A stretch of 64,000 bases of DNA, taken from positions 20,826 to 84,825 of the forward strand of contig CAMUNT010000001.1 in the NCBI GenBank assembly GCA_947090365.1, given 5' to 3'. Both the position numbers and the translations under genes were made by a program. Of the stretch, positions 25,185 through 33,508 are shown one piece after another. A model generated the notes under the pieces. It was given only the letters and a program-made list of their open reading frames with translations, had not been told where the DNA came from and made no database searches. This DNA is from an uncultured Clostridia bacterium (lineage in GTDB: Bacteria > Bacillota > Clostridia > Christensenellales > Borkfalkiaceae). The stretch's first letter is position 1, and each line of letters begins with the position of its first letter.

Positions 25185-27479
25185 ATGAAAAATAAGCTTT
25201 TGATGAAAATCCTCGCTACGCTCGTGGCAGGTGTAAGTATTTTTTCGTTTGCCGGTTGCGGAAGTTGCGGTAACGAAACGGGCAACGGTGACGGTGGGAA
25301 GGGTGATGATCCGATAATCGGCGTAGATCCCGACCCCGATCCCAACCCCGATCCTAATCCGGACCCCGACCCCGATCCTGATCCCAGTCCTAATCCGGAC
25401 CCCGATCCTAATCCTGATCCCAGTCCGGACCCTGATCCCGACCCCGATCCTCCCGTAATTGAAAATAAGCCACTGGAAGGCGCTGTTAAAATTATAAAAT
25501 GCTCCTCGAACGAGTTGGAAGCGGCTTACGTAACCTGGGAAATCGATGCAAACGCAAAATGGTACAACGTATACGTAAAAGCTTCAGCCGATACGGCGTA
25601 CACTGCCAAGCTTGACGCACCTCTCGTTCGTAAATATTCTACTTATTTTCGCGCGGATGCGGTAGGTCTTGCAAAGGGTACGTACGATTTCAAGGTTGTT
25701 CCCGTAAATAACGACGGTACCGAGGCGGAAGATAAATTTGTTTCTGAAGCTAAGAATATTCCCGTCAAATCGCATCAGCGTTTCGGTTACGCTTTCGTAG
25801 GCGGAACTGCGTCCGGCGCGTATAACGACGACGGTACGCTGAGAAAGGGAGCGCAGGTATTCTACGTTACTTCGGCTACCGCAAAGACGGTAAAAGCGAC
25901 CGTCAATAAAAAGGGTAAACCCGTCGAAGCCGTCGGCTTCCAGTCGATACTTGACGCGCGTGAAGCTTCGGGGGATACCACTCCGCTCTGCTTCCGTATC
26001 GTAGGTACGGTAACGAGGGACGACCTCGACCATATATCGAGTTCAGCCGAAGGCTTGCAGATTAAAGGCGCCGGCGACATAACTATTGAAGGAATAGGCA
26101 GTGACGGTACTATAAAAGATTTCGGTATGTTATTGCGTGCCTGTAATAACGTGGAGGTAAGAAACCTCGGCATTCTCAACTGTATGGACGACGGTATTTC
26201 AATCGATACCGACAATGAACATTTATGGATGCACAATAACGACATATTCTACGGCAAGGGCGGCAGCGGCGACAAAGCCAAGGGTGACGGTGCGCTTGAC
26301 ACTAAAAGCTCGACGCTCATAACTCATTCGTATAACCACTTCTGGGACTGCGGTAAATGCAATTTGCAGGGAATGAAGAGTGAAAAGACCGATAATCGCA
26401 TCACTTACCACCACAACTGGTACGACCATTCCGATAGCCGTCATCCGAGAATAAGAACGGCAACCGTTCATATTTTCAATAACTATTTCGACGGAAACGC
26501 GAAGTACGGCGTAGGTGTGACTATGGGTGCAAGCGCATTCGTTGAAAATAACTATTTCCGTTCAACTGCTATGATGCGGCCTATGATGAGTTCGTTGCAA
26601 GGTACGGATATTCTTGACGGCGAGGGTACGTTCTCCGGTGAAAGCGGTGGTATTATCAAAGCTTTCGGCAATACGTACGACAGCCCTAATACGAGGTTAA
26701 GACCTTACAGTGAAACAAATGCAGCCGATTTTGACTGCTACGAAGCGTCAAGCCGCGATGAAAAAGTTCCCTCATCTGTAAAGACGAAGTCGGGCGGAAC
26801 GACTTATAATAACTTCGACACTGCTTCCGACTTTTATAAATACGAAGTGGAATCTGCCGAGCAGGCGAAAGAAACCGTTCAAAGATACGCGGGCAGAATT
26901 GACGGCGGTGATTTGAAGTATGAGTTCGACAACGAAGTAGAAGATGCGAATTACGCTATTATTCCCGAATTAAAGGAGGCAGTCTCAAACTATAAGACGA
27001 GTGTTGTACAAATCGGTGAAGGGGCAGGCAGTTCTTCGGGCGGTAACACAGGTACCGATCCCGTCGATCCCGACCCCGACAAGCCGGATAATCCCGACAA
27101 TCCCAATCCCACAGATCCTCCGATTGCAGGCGCAATAACTTCTACGTTTGTGGATAACAAAGCAAGCAATTCGGCAATCAGCGTATCGGGTAATACTACC
27201 ACTAAAAATACTGTTACAATTAACGCAACTGGGCAGACTTTGACTTCCGGATTAAAGATGGAGTCGGCTACTTCAATTAAGTTCACAATATCCGAAAAAA
27301 TGAAATTGTCGCTGTACGTCGATAAGGTGGGTAAAGTAAAAATTAACGACACCGCATATTCAAGCGAGTCCGTCAACGGAGATAACGTAATCACCGTTGA
27401 ACTTGAAGCAGGTGACTACACGATAACTAAGAGTACTGCGTTTAATCTCTATTATCTCGTATTAGCTCCTGTTTCTTAA
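25185..27479 (+). CDS. Secreted pectate lyase, PL1-like lipoprotein
   Basis: 764 aa from ATG 25185 (the TTG one codon earlier is less likely; AAGGGTGG lies upstream). Lipobox FAGC gives lipidated C25. A long Asp-Pro linker covers ~48-92, followed by a fibronectin-like domain (~95-205) and a right-handed beta-helix of the PL1 pectate lyase family (~205-590). The signature YHHNWYDHSDSRHPRIR lies at residues 408-424, and DDGISIDTDN sits in the calcium-binding region. A second Pro-Asp linker (~620-650) leads to a C-terminal beta-sandwich. It should cleave polygalacturonate by beta-elimination outside the cell. Confidence 0.88.
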   Translation: MKNKLLMKILATLVAGVSIFSFAGCGSCGNETGNGDGGKGDDPIIGVDPDPDPNPDPNPDPDPDPDPSPNPDPDPNPDPSPDPDPDPDPPVIENKPLEGAVKIIKCSSNELEAAYVTWEIDANAKWYNVYVKASADTAYTAKLDAPLVRKYSTYFRADAVGLAKGTYDFKVVPVNNDGTEAEDKFVSEAKNIPVKSHQRFGYAFVGGTASGAYNDDGTLRKGAQVFYVTSATAKTVKATVNKKGKPVEAVGFQSILDAREASGDTTPLCFRIVGTVTRDDLDHISSSAEGLQIKGAGDITIEGIGSDGTIKDFGMLLRACNNVEVRNLGILNCMDDGISIDTDNEHLWMHNNDIFYGKGGSGDKAKGDGALDTKSSTLITHSYNHFWDCGKCNLQGMKSEKTDNRITYHHNWYDHSDSRHPRIRTATVHIFNNYFDGNAKYGVGVTMGASAFVENNYFRSTAMMRPMMSSLQGTDILDGEGTFSGESGGIIKAFGNTYDSPNTRLRPYSETNAADFDCYEASSRDEKVPSSVKTKSGGTTYNNFDTASDFYKYEVESAEQAKETVQRYAGRIDGGDLKYEFDNEVEDANYAIIPELKEAVSNYKTSVVQIGEGAGSSSGGNTGTDPVDPDPDKPDNPDNPNPTDPPIAGAITSTFVDNKASNSAISVSGNTTTKNTVTINATGQTLTSGLKMESATSIKFTISEKMKLSLYVDKVGKVKINDTAYSSESVNGDNVITVELEAGDYTITKSTAFNLYYLVLAPVS
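25326..25455 (+). repeat. Hexanucleotide-like repeat coding an Asp-Pro linker
   Basis: Units of GAYCCN with some AAYCCN and AGYCCN encode DPDPNPDP-type residues. The tract is imperfect at third positions, so it has been kept by selection on the peptide rather than being a fresh expansion. Length changes are likely between strains. Confidence 0.9.
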
Positions 27480-27488
27480 ATAAAGCTT

Positions 27489-27523
27489 AAAGCTCCCGCG
27501 CTTAAATCGGGAGCTTTTCTTTT
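27489..27523 (+). terminator. Terminator after the pectate lyase gene
   Basis: AAAGCTCCCG (27489-27498) and CGGGAGCTTTT (27508-27518), then CTTTT. Confidence 0.85.
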
Positions 27524-27530
27524 ACAGTCT

Positions 27531-27562
27531 AAAACGGCTTCCCAAAAGGGAAGCCGTTTTTA
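27531..27562 (-). terminator. Terminator of the pmm-tkt operon
   Basis: AAAACGGCTTCCC, loop AAAA, GGGAAGCCGTTTT. It is symmetric, so it also works as a second stop for plus-strand transcripts. It lies 13 bp beyond the tkt stop. Confidence 0.85.
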
Positions 27563-27574
27563 TATAAGCGTATT

Positions 27575-29566
27575 TTATTTATTCTGCATTGCTTTTACTT
27601 TTTCAAGCGAAGCTTTTGCCTTTTTAGCGATAGCCTCTTTCGTGAAGCCGAAGTGCTCAAACAGCTCTTCCGCTTTTCCGCAGGCGCCGAACGTATCCAT
27701 TGCAACTATTTCACCGCAATCACCCGCGTATTTATACCAGGAGTAAGGAGAACCCGCTTCTATGCACACTCTTGCCTTAACCTGAGGGGGAATAACGTGT
27801 TCTTTGTATTCGTCGGTCTGTTTTTCAAATTCTTCAACGCAGGGCATCGAAACTATTCTTGCCTTAATTCCTTCTTCCGCAAGTATTTCCTGTGCGCCTA
27901 CGCAAAGCTCAACCTCTGCGCCAGTCGCAATAAGCAGAACGTCGGGTGCTTCGTCGTAATCTGAAATCGTATATCCGCCCGTCATAGCCTGAAGTCCCGT
28001 ACTCGTGTACTGGGGAACGTTCTGTCTTGAAAGGATAATGGCAGTGGGGCTGTTGTTGGTGAACGCAGACATAAACGCAGCGCCCGTTTCCTTGCCGTCG
28101 CAGGGACGGAATACTTTCAGATTGGGAATGGCGCGGAGCGATACGAGGTGTTCAACCGGCTGGTGCGTGGGGCCGTCCTCGCCGACGCCTATCGAGTCGT
28201 GCGTAAATACGTACACGACGGGAATATCCATAATCGCGCTCATTCTCACCGCCCCGCGCATATAGTCGGAGAAGGTGAAGAAGGTAGAGCAGGCAACCCT
28301 GAGTCCTCCGTGAAGCTGAATACCGTTGCAGATAGCGCCCATAGCGTGTTCGCGTATTCCGAAGTGGATATTGCATCCCTCGCGGCTGTCGGGCGAGAAA
28401 TATCCTTTGCCTTTAAGCTCCGTTTTTGTGGAGGGCGAAAGATCTGCACTGCCCGACATAAGGTTTGTCATATTGTTTGCAAGCTTGTTCAAAACTTTAC
28501 CGCCCGAAACACGCGTAGCCTCGGGTTTGGGGAAATTGAAAATTTCGTTATAATCGCCGAAATCGGGGTCTGCGCCCGACATAAATTTCTTGTACTTTTC
28601 GGCAAGCTCGGGATATTCCTGCTCGTATTTCGAGAAAAGTTCAAGCCATTCCTTTTCCTTTTTAAGCTTGGCGTCCGCAATTTTAAGGCAGTGTTCTTTT
28701 ACGCTGTCGGGAACAGTGAAGGGCTCTTCGTCCCAGCCGAGCATTTCCTTGGTTTTTGCGATATTCTCGTCGCCGAGGGGGGTGCCGTGTATTTCGGCGC
28801 TTCCCGCCATAGGCGAGCCGTAGCCTATTACCGTATTGCAGATAATAATCGTGGGTCGGGTCAAATCGCTTTTTGCGCGGTTTAACGCCGCTTTCAAAAG
28901 CGCCAAATTGTTTGCGTCGTTTACGCGCAATACCTGCCAGCCCTGTGCGGTAAATCTCGTTGCGGGATCTTCCGAGAATGTGGTATTTATATTTCCTTCA
29001 ATCGTTATGTTGTTTCTGTCGTATAACAGAATAAGCTTGCCGAGCTTCTGCGTTCCCGCAAAGGAGCAGGCCTCGTAACCGATACCCTCTTCGAGACAGC
29101 CGTCACCGCACAAAACGTAAGTGAAGTGGTCTACGACGGGAAAATCGGGTCTGTTGAACATTGCGCCAAGGTGCGCTTCCGCAACCGCAAAGCCCACTGC
29201 GTTAGCAACGCCCTGCCCTAAGGGACCCGTCGAAACCTCGACGCCGTCGGTAACTCCGTACTCGGGATGCCCGGGCGTTTTCGTGCCGAACTGTCTGAAA
29301 CCCATAATGTCCTCTTTGCTGACGCCGTAGCCGAAGAGGTGAAGAAGGGAGTATAAAAGCATAGAGCCGTGACCTGCCGACAGTACGAACCTGTCGCGGT
29401 TATCCCATTTGGGATTTTTATAGCTGAAATTCAAAAAGTCGGCGAACACTTCGTATCCGATGGGAGCCGCGCCCAGGCAAATACCGGGGTGACCTGAATT
29501 TGCTCGTTGAATGGCTTCCGCCGAAAGTATTCTTATTGCGTCGACGCTCTTTTTAGCTAAATTCAT
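27575..29566 (-). CDS. tkt: Transketolase
   Basis: 663 aa, full length. The thiamine diphosphate motif begins CGDGCLEEGIGYEA and the substrate histidines appear in NSGHPG, GTPLGDE and FTHDSIGVGEDGPTHQP. It transfers two-carbon units in the non-oxidative pentose phosphate pathway. AAAGGAG lies upstream of ATG 29566. It is cotranscribed behind pmm with only 11 bp between them. Confidence 0.97.
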   Translation of the reverse strand: MNLAKKSVDAIRILSAEAIQRANSGHPGICLGAAPIGYEVFADFLNFSYKNPKWDNRDRFVLSAGHGSMLLYSLLHLFGYGVSKEDIMGFRQFGTKTPGHPEYGVTDGVEVSTGPLGQGVANAVGFAVAEAHLGAMFNRPDFPVVDHFTYVLCGDGCLEEGIGYEACSFAGTQKLGKLILLYDRNNITIEGNINTTFSEDPATRFTAQGWQVLRVNDANNLALLKAALNRAKSDLTRPTIIICNTVIGYGSPMAGSAEIHGTPLGDENIAKTKEMLGWDEEPFTVPDSVKEHCLKIADAKLKKEKEWLELFSKYEQEYPELAEKYKKFMSGADPDFGDYNEIFNFPKPEATRVSGGKVLNKLANNMTNLMSGSADLSPSTKTELKGKGYFSPDSREGCNIHFGIREHAMGAICNGIQLHGGLRVACSTFFTFSDYMRGAVRMSAIMDIPVVYVFTHDSIGVGEDGPTHQPVEHLVSLRAIPNLKVFRPCDGKETGAAFMSAFTNNSPTAIILSRQNVPQYTSTGLQAMTGGYTISDYDEAPDVLLIATGAEVELCVGAQEILAEEGIKARIVSMPCVEEFEKQTDEYKEHVIPPQVKARVCIEAGSPYSWYKYAGDCGEIVAMDTFGACGKAEELFEHFGFTKEAIAKKAKASLEKVKAMQNK

Positions 29567-29577
29567 ATATTTCTCCT

Positions 29578-31068
29578 TTAATTATGTATATATTTATATA
29601 AATTTTCAGTGTTTAAGAATGTATAGCGGGAAAGCATATACAAAAGCTTTTCGGCTATTATTTTATTTCCGCCCGAAGACGAGCTTTCAAGGTTTATCGG
29701 CATAACGGGGTCGTGCAGGCTCATTCTCAAAAGGAACCAGCCGTCGCCTTCGCCCTTACAGAAGTTCACGCGCACGCCCTCGAAGTTGTCTGACGAAAGT
29801 CGGAGGAGCTTATCCTCTTTTACAAGCTTTTCAATATCTTTTATAACCGAAGCGCCCTTTTCGCGGAAATTATCGGGTTCGGAAAACGAAATGCGCACCT
29901 CGTCGCTTTCAACGGGCTCGGGCAAACCGGCAATTAAATCGGTAAGCTTTTCGCCGTCCTTCAGATTCGCAAGCGAAATCAAAAGCTTCGTTATTACGTA
30001 AGCGCCGTCGTCAAGGAAGTAGTTTTCCATAAAAGCGGCGTGCCCCGAGGTTTCTATCGCAAGGGGGGAATATATTCCGTCGGCGTTCAGCTCTTTGCAT
30101 TTGTTAATTACGTTTTTGTAACCGCGCATATAGCGGAGGTGTTTTCCGCCAAGACTGGCGATAAACGAGTTCAGTCCGTCGCTTGTGACCGAGTCGGTTA
30201 CTATTACACCCTTTTTATCCTTTAAAAGTATCGCCGAAAGCATTGCGATAAGGCGGTTGCGGTTAATTTCTTTCCCGCTTGCGTCAACCGCGCCCGCTCT
30301 GTCAACGTCGGTATCGAATATTATTCCCAAATCGGCGCCGTATTTATGCACTGCTTTTGCAAGGCTGTCAATCGCATTCTTATCCTCGGGGTTGGGAATG
30401 TGGTTGGGAAAGTATCCGTCGGGTTCCAAAAACTGACTGCCCGAGGTATCCGCTCCCAGCGGTTTCAGCACTTTTTCGGTAAAAAACCCGCCTGCGCCGT
30501 TGCCCGCGTCAACGATAATTCTTTTGCCCTTCAAGGGGGTATCCGATAAACAGCTTTTGCGGACGGTATCAACCAGCAGGTCGGAATATTCGTCCATAAA
30601 TTGTTTTTCGCTGTAATTTCCGCTTCCGCTTAAAAAATCTCCGCTATCGGCAATGCTTAAAATTTCGTCTATATCGGGTGAATCCAGTCCGCCGTCGGGC
30701 GTAAAAAATTTAAGCCCGTTTCTGTCGTAAGGCAGGTGCGAAGCGGTAATCATAACCGAAGCGTCACAGCGCATATCTGATTTTTTCAGAAGTATGAACA
30801 TAGACGGAGTGGAGGAAAGCCCCGTATAAACGAGGTCGCTTCCGCTCGATAAAATTCCTTCTTTTACGCAGTTCAAAATGCGCTGTGCGGAAATTCTGCT
30901 GTCGTTGCCGACGGCAATTTTAAACGCGGTTTTCCCGCTTTTATTGCTCAGCCATTTAACGAACGCACTGCTTATTGCGCGCACCGCTTCGTCTGTAAGA
31001 GTAATATTCGCGCCGACGGCAACACCGCGCACGTCGGTTCCGCTTTTCAGATGCCCGTATTTGTTCAT
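29578..31068 (-). CDS. Phosphomannomutase/phosphoglucomutase
   Basis: 496 aa, alpha-D-phosphohexomutase superfamily. The catalytic phosphoserine loop reads TASHLPYDRNG (TASHNP in most members), the metal-binding loop is DTDVDRAG, and a C-terminal domain follows. It interconverts hexose 1- and 6-phosphates for sugar nucleotide or exopolysaccharide supply; substrate preference cannot be read from sequence. It is the first gene of the operon with tkt and has a consensus-like promoter. Confidence 0.88.
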   Translation of the reverse strand: MNKYGHLKSGTDVRGVAVGANITLTDEAVRAISSAFVKWLSNKSGKTAFKIAVGNDSRISAQRILNCVKEGILSSGSDLVYTGLSSTPSMFILLKKSDMRCDASVMITASHLPYDRNGLKFFTPDGGLDSPDIDEILSIADSGDFLSGSGNYSEKQFMDEYSDLLVDTVRKSCLSDTPLKGKRIIVDAGNGAGGFFTEKVLKPLGADTSGSQFLEPDGYFPNHIPNPEDKNAIDSLAKAVHKYGADLGIIFDTDVDRAGAVDASGKEINRNRLIAMLSAILLKDKKGVIVTDSVTSDGLNSFIASLGGKHLRYMRGYKNVINKCKELNADGIYSPLAIETSGHAAFMENYFLDDGAYVITKLLISLANLKDGEKLTDLIAGLPEPVESDEVRISFSEPDNFREKGASVIKDIEKLVKEDKLLRLSSDNFEGVRVNFCKGEGDGWFLLRMSLHDPVMPINLESSSSGGNKIIAEKLLYMLSRYTFLNTENLYKYIHN

Positions 31069-31074
31069 ATACGT

Positions 31075-31103
31075 ATTATATAATAATTTTAAACTTATTT
31101 CAA
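31075..31103 (-). promoter_or_regulatory. Promoter of pmm-tkt
   Basis: Minus strand TTGAAA (31103-31098), 17 nt, TATAAT (31080-31075), only a few bases before the pmm start, so the leader is very short. Confidence 0.75.
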
Positions 31104-31130
31104 GTATTTGCGCAATAAAAATGAAAAGGG

Positions 31131-31159
31131 TTGCATTTTTTAACGGCGTATGATAAAAT
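31131..31159 (+). promoter_or_regulatory. Promoter of proS
   Basis: TTGCAT (31131-31136), 17 nt, TAAAAT (31154-31159). It is divergent from the pmm promoter. The leader is too short for a T-box. Confidence 0.7.
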
Positions 31160-31190
31160 TTGAATAATTAAAATTATTAAAGGTAATTCT

Positions 31191-32615
31191 ATGGCAAAAG
31201 AAAGTTTTGTAGAACAAATTGCTGATATTGAAAAGGATTTTCCCCGCTGGTATACAGACGTGGTTATAAAGACGGGACTTGTAGACTACGGCCCCGTAAA
31301 GGGCACTATGGTCATCCGCCCTTACGGCTATGCGATTTGGGAGAATATTCAGCACGAGCTTGATACGCGTTTTAAGGCTACGGGGCACAAAAACGCTTAT
31401 TTCCCTCTGCTTATTCCTATGAGCTTTTTTACAAAAGAGGCGGAACACGTAGAAGGCTTCGCGCCCGAGGTTGCCGTAGTAACCCACGCAGGCGGGGAAG
31501 AGCTTGCCGAGCCTTTGGCAATCCGCCCCACTTCCGAAACGATTTTCGGCAGTATGTATTCCAAATGGATACAGTCGTACCGCGATTTGCCCGTACTTAT
31601 AAATCAGTGGGCCAACGTAATGCGCTGGGAAAAGACCACGCGCCCGTTCCTCAGAACTTCCGAATTTTTATGGCAGGAAGGGCATACCGCGCACGCAACC
31701 GAAGAGGAAGCGGAAGAGGAAACTATGAAAATGCTCGGCGTGTATAAAGAGTTTGCCGAAAACTGCCTTGCTATTCCCGTAATCTGCGGTAAAAAGACGG
31801 AAAAAGAAAAATTCGCAGGCGCGGTGGCAACCTACGGAATGGAAGCTATGATGAAGGACGGCAAAAGCTTGCAGGCTGGTACCTCGCACTATCTTGGTCA
31901 GAACTTCGCAAAGGCTTTCGATATAAAATTTCTGGATAAGGACGGGGTGCAGAAGCTTGTCTATACTTCAAGCTGGGGCGTATCGACCCGACTTATAGGT
32001 GCGCTTATTATGGCTCACGGCGACGAGCGCGGCCTTGTGCTTCCTCCCGTAGTCGCACCCGTACAGGCTGTAATCGTTCCCATTGCCTCGAAGAAGCCGG
32101 GTGTTTTGGAAAAGTGCGCCGAAGTTAAAGCTCAGCTTGAAAAAGCGGGCGTAAGAGTTGTTTTCGACGACGGCGACGCAAGCCCCGGCTGGAAGTTTAA
32201 CGAGTGGGAGCTTAAGGGCGTTCCTTTAAGAATAGAAATAGGGCCCCGCGATATTGAAGCGGGCAAGGCTCTTATTTTCCGTCGTGACACACTTAGCAAG
32301 GAAGAGTATTCTCTGGACGGCATAGAGGAAGAAGTTAAAAAGCTTTTAACTGCCGTACAGAAGGATATGCTTGAAGCGGCGCGTGTAAGGCGCGATAACC
32401 GTATCGTTACGGCAGACAGCCTTGAAGGAATTTCAGACGGCGTTGAAAAGGGCAATTTCGTAAAAGCGGGCTGGTGCGGGTGCCGCGAATGCGAAGATAA
32501 AATCAAAGCGGAAACCAACGCAACGGCAAGGGTTATCGCCGACGGAGTTGCAAAAAAATGCGCCGTTTGCGGTAAAAAAGCGCAAAGCTTAGTATACTTT
32601 GCAAGGGCATATTAA
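31191..32615 (+). CDS. proS: Prolyl-tRNA synthetase, short (archaeal/eukaryotic-like) type
   Basis: 474 aa. Class II motifs are present (motif 2 around RTSEFLWQEGHTAHA; motif 3 region GLVLPPVVAPVQAVIVPI). It lacks the ~180-residue editing insertion of the long bacterial ProRS and instead has the C-terminal zinc-type domain (CGCREC near 431, CAVCGKK near 461, ending VYFARAY), which defines the archaeal/eukaryotic-like form found in some Firmicutes. It charges tRNA-Pro. Confidence 0.94.
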   Translation: MAKESFVEQIADIEKDFPRWYTDVVIKTGLVDYGPVKGTMVIRPYGYAIWENIQHELDTRFKATGHKNAYFPLLIPMSFFTKEAEHVEGFAPEVAVVTHAGGEELAEPLAIRPTSETIFGSMYSKWIQSYRDLPVLINQWANVMRWEKTTRPFLRTSEFLWQEGHTAHATEEEAEEETMKMLGVYKEFAENCLAIPVICGKKTEKEKFAGAVATYGMEAMMKDGKSLQAGTSHYLGQNFAKAFDIKFLDKDGVQKLVYTSSWGVSTRLIGALIMAHGDERGLVLPPVVAPVQAVIVPIASKKPGVLEKCAEVKAQLEKAGVRVVFDDGDASPGWKFNEWELKGVPLRIEIGPRDIEAGKALIFRRDTLSKEEYSLDGIEEEVKKLLTAVQKDMLEAARVRRDNRIVTADSLEGISDGVEKGNFVKAGWCGCRECEDKIKAETNATARVIADGVAKKCAVCGKKAQSLVYFARAY

Positions 32616-32620
32616 AATAA

Positions 32621-32650
32621 AAATCCTTCATTTTGAAGGATTTTTTCTTT
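32621..32650 (+). terminator. Terminator after proS
   Basis: AAATCCTTCA, loop TTT, TGAAGGATTTTTT. It also lies downstream of the convergent gene at 32682. Confidence 0.88.
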
Positions 32651-32681
32651 TATTCATAGTCGTTTTTTTTCTTCGAAATAA

Positions 32682-32960
32682 TTATAAATCCTTTAACGAA
32701 CGTTGCAGCCGCATACCTATTTTAATGCCGTAATTCAACGTTCTTATTCCTACCTGCAAATCAATATCTTCTTCAAGCAAGCTTAAACTGTGCAGGTAGG
32801 TGTCAAGTAATTTTTTCTGTTCTTCGTTCAGTGACTTTACAAGCTTTTCCTTCTCTTCGCGTTCCCAATTTGTAAGGCTGCCGTCAGCCTTTTTCAGTTC
32901 TTCGCGGTAAGGGTACAGCATTTTAGGGTCAAGATAATCATAAATAATCGAATCTTCCAT
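32682..32960 (-). CDS. Small acidic protein, DUF6809-like (XRE module B)
   Basis: 92 aa from ATG 32960, which has an AGAGGT site; an upstream in-frame extension to 33170 would run through the promoter and is not credible. The pattern (YDYLDPKMLYPYREEL, then EEQKKLLDTYLHSLSLLEE, ending GIKIGMRLQRSL) resembles DUF6809, a family of short helical Firmicute proteins of unknown role. It is divergent from an XRE gene, with operator-like palindromes between, one filling the spacer of its promoter. The family call is tentative. Confidence 0.65.
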   Translation of the reverse strand: MEDSIIYDYLDPKMLYPYREELKKADGSLTNWEREEKEKLVKSLNEEQKKLLDTYLHSLSLLEEDIDLQVGIRTLNYGIKIGMRLQRSLKDL

Positions 32961-32981
32961 ATTCGTACCTCTGAAATTAAT

Positions 32982-33062
32982 TTCTGTATTACAGATATAT
33001 TTAGTATAATTCTGTAACACAGAAATGTCAACTATTTTTTCGCAGATATAGTAAAATATCTG
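32982..33062. promoter_or_regulatory. Operator-like palindromes and promoter (XRE module B)
   Basis: Site 1 TTCTGT-ATT-ACAGAT at 32982-32996 and site 2 TTCTGT-AAC-ACAGAA at 33010-33024 have centres 28 bp apart. A different, longer palindrome CAGATAT-n6-ATATCTG lies at 33043-33062, next to the xre start. Minus-strand TTGACA (33031-33026), 17 nt, TATACT (33008-33003) is the promoter for the 92-aa gene, and site 2 lies fully inside its spacer. Confidence 0.78.
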
Positions 33063-33063
33063 T

Positions 33064-33282
33064 ATGAAAGAAATTAATATGAAAGAGATTGGTAAAAGAA
33101 TTAAAGAATTAAGAGTGGCGCAAGGTATCAAACAATGCGATTTAGCTAATGCGATAGGAGTAGCGACCAATACGGTTTGTCAATATGAAAAAGGGACTTC
33201 AAAACTAAGCATTGATGTGTTAATAAATTTGGCTGAGTTTTTTGACATATCAACAGATTATTTGTTATGTTTAATAGATTAA
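33064..33282 (+). CDS. XRE-family transcriptional repressor (module B)
   Basis: 72 aa, a single helix-turn-helix domain: QCDLANAIGVATNTVCQYEKG is the HTH with recognition helix at residues ~35-46, ending FFDISTDYLLCLI as in SinR/lambda-type repressors. ATG 33064 has no clear ribosome binding site and may be leaderless; ATG 33079 is an alternative. It probably represses the divergent 92-aa gene and itself. It is not closely similar to the module A repressor beyond the HTH family. Confidence 0.85.
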   Translation: MKEINMKEIGKRIKELRVAQGIKQCDLANAIGVATNTVCQYEKGTSKLSIDVLINLAEFFDISTDYLLCLID

Positions 33283-33288
33283 AATGTA

Positions 33289-33321
33289 AGCCTGCGCGTT
33301 AAAACGCGCAGGCTGTTTTTT
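33289..33321 (+). terminator. Terminator after xre (module B)
   Basis: AGCCTGCGCG (33289-33298), CGCGCAGGCT (33305-33314), then GTTTTTT. Confidence 0.9.
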
Positions 33322-33330
33322 ATATAATTT

Positions 33331-33497
33331 ACGTTTGATATGCGATTAAGTTGTTTTACCGTAAAAGCAATTAAGATACGTCGATTAAACGTAAGGTTTA
33401 CGTTTGATATGCGATTAAGTTGTTTTACCGTAAAAGCAATTAAGATACGTCGATTAAACGTAAGGTTTAAAGATATGTCGATTAAACGTAAGGTTTA
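33331..33497. repeat. 69-bp tandem repeat of an imperfect palindrome (2.4 copies)
   Basis: Unit 1 33331-33399 and unit 2 33400-33468 are identical by eye; a partial third copy of the right end follows at 33469-33497. Each unit is itself an imperfect inverted repeat: outer ACGTTT/AAACGT, middle TTAAG/CTTAA-type arms and core TTTTACCGTAAAA. It lies just beyond the 3' end of the ABC permease gene. No coding is seen. This explains most of the 33283-33508 gap. Confidence 0.9.
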
Positions 33498-33508
33498 AGC
33501 GGTAAGGT

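Noticed and set aside
25326..25455. GAYCCN tract as a possible CRISPR-like or regulatory repeat
   Set aside because: It is in frame within the pectate lyase gene and encodes a typical Asp-Pro linker.
32961..33170. N-terminal extension of the DUF6809-like gene to 33170
   Set aside because: It would read through the promoter, the operators and part of the divergent xre gene; the ATG at 32960 has its own ribosome binding site.
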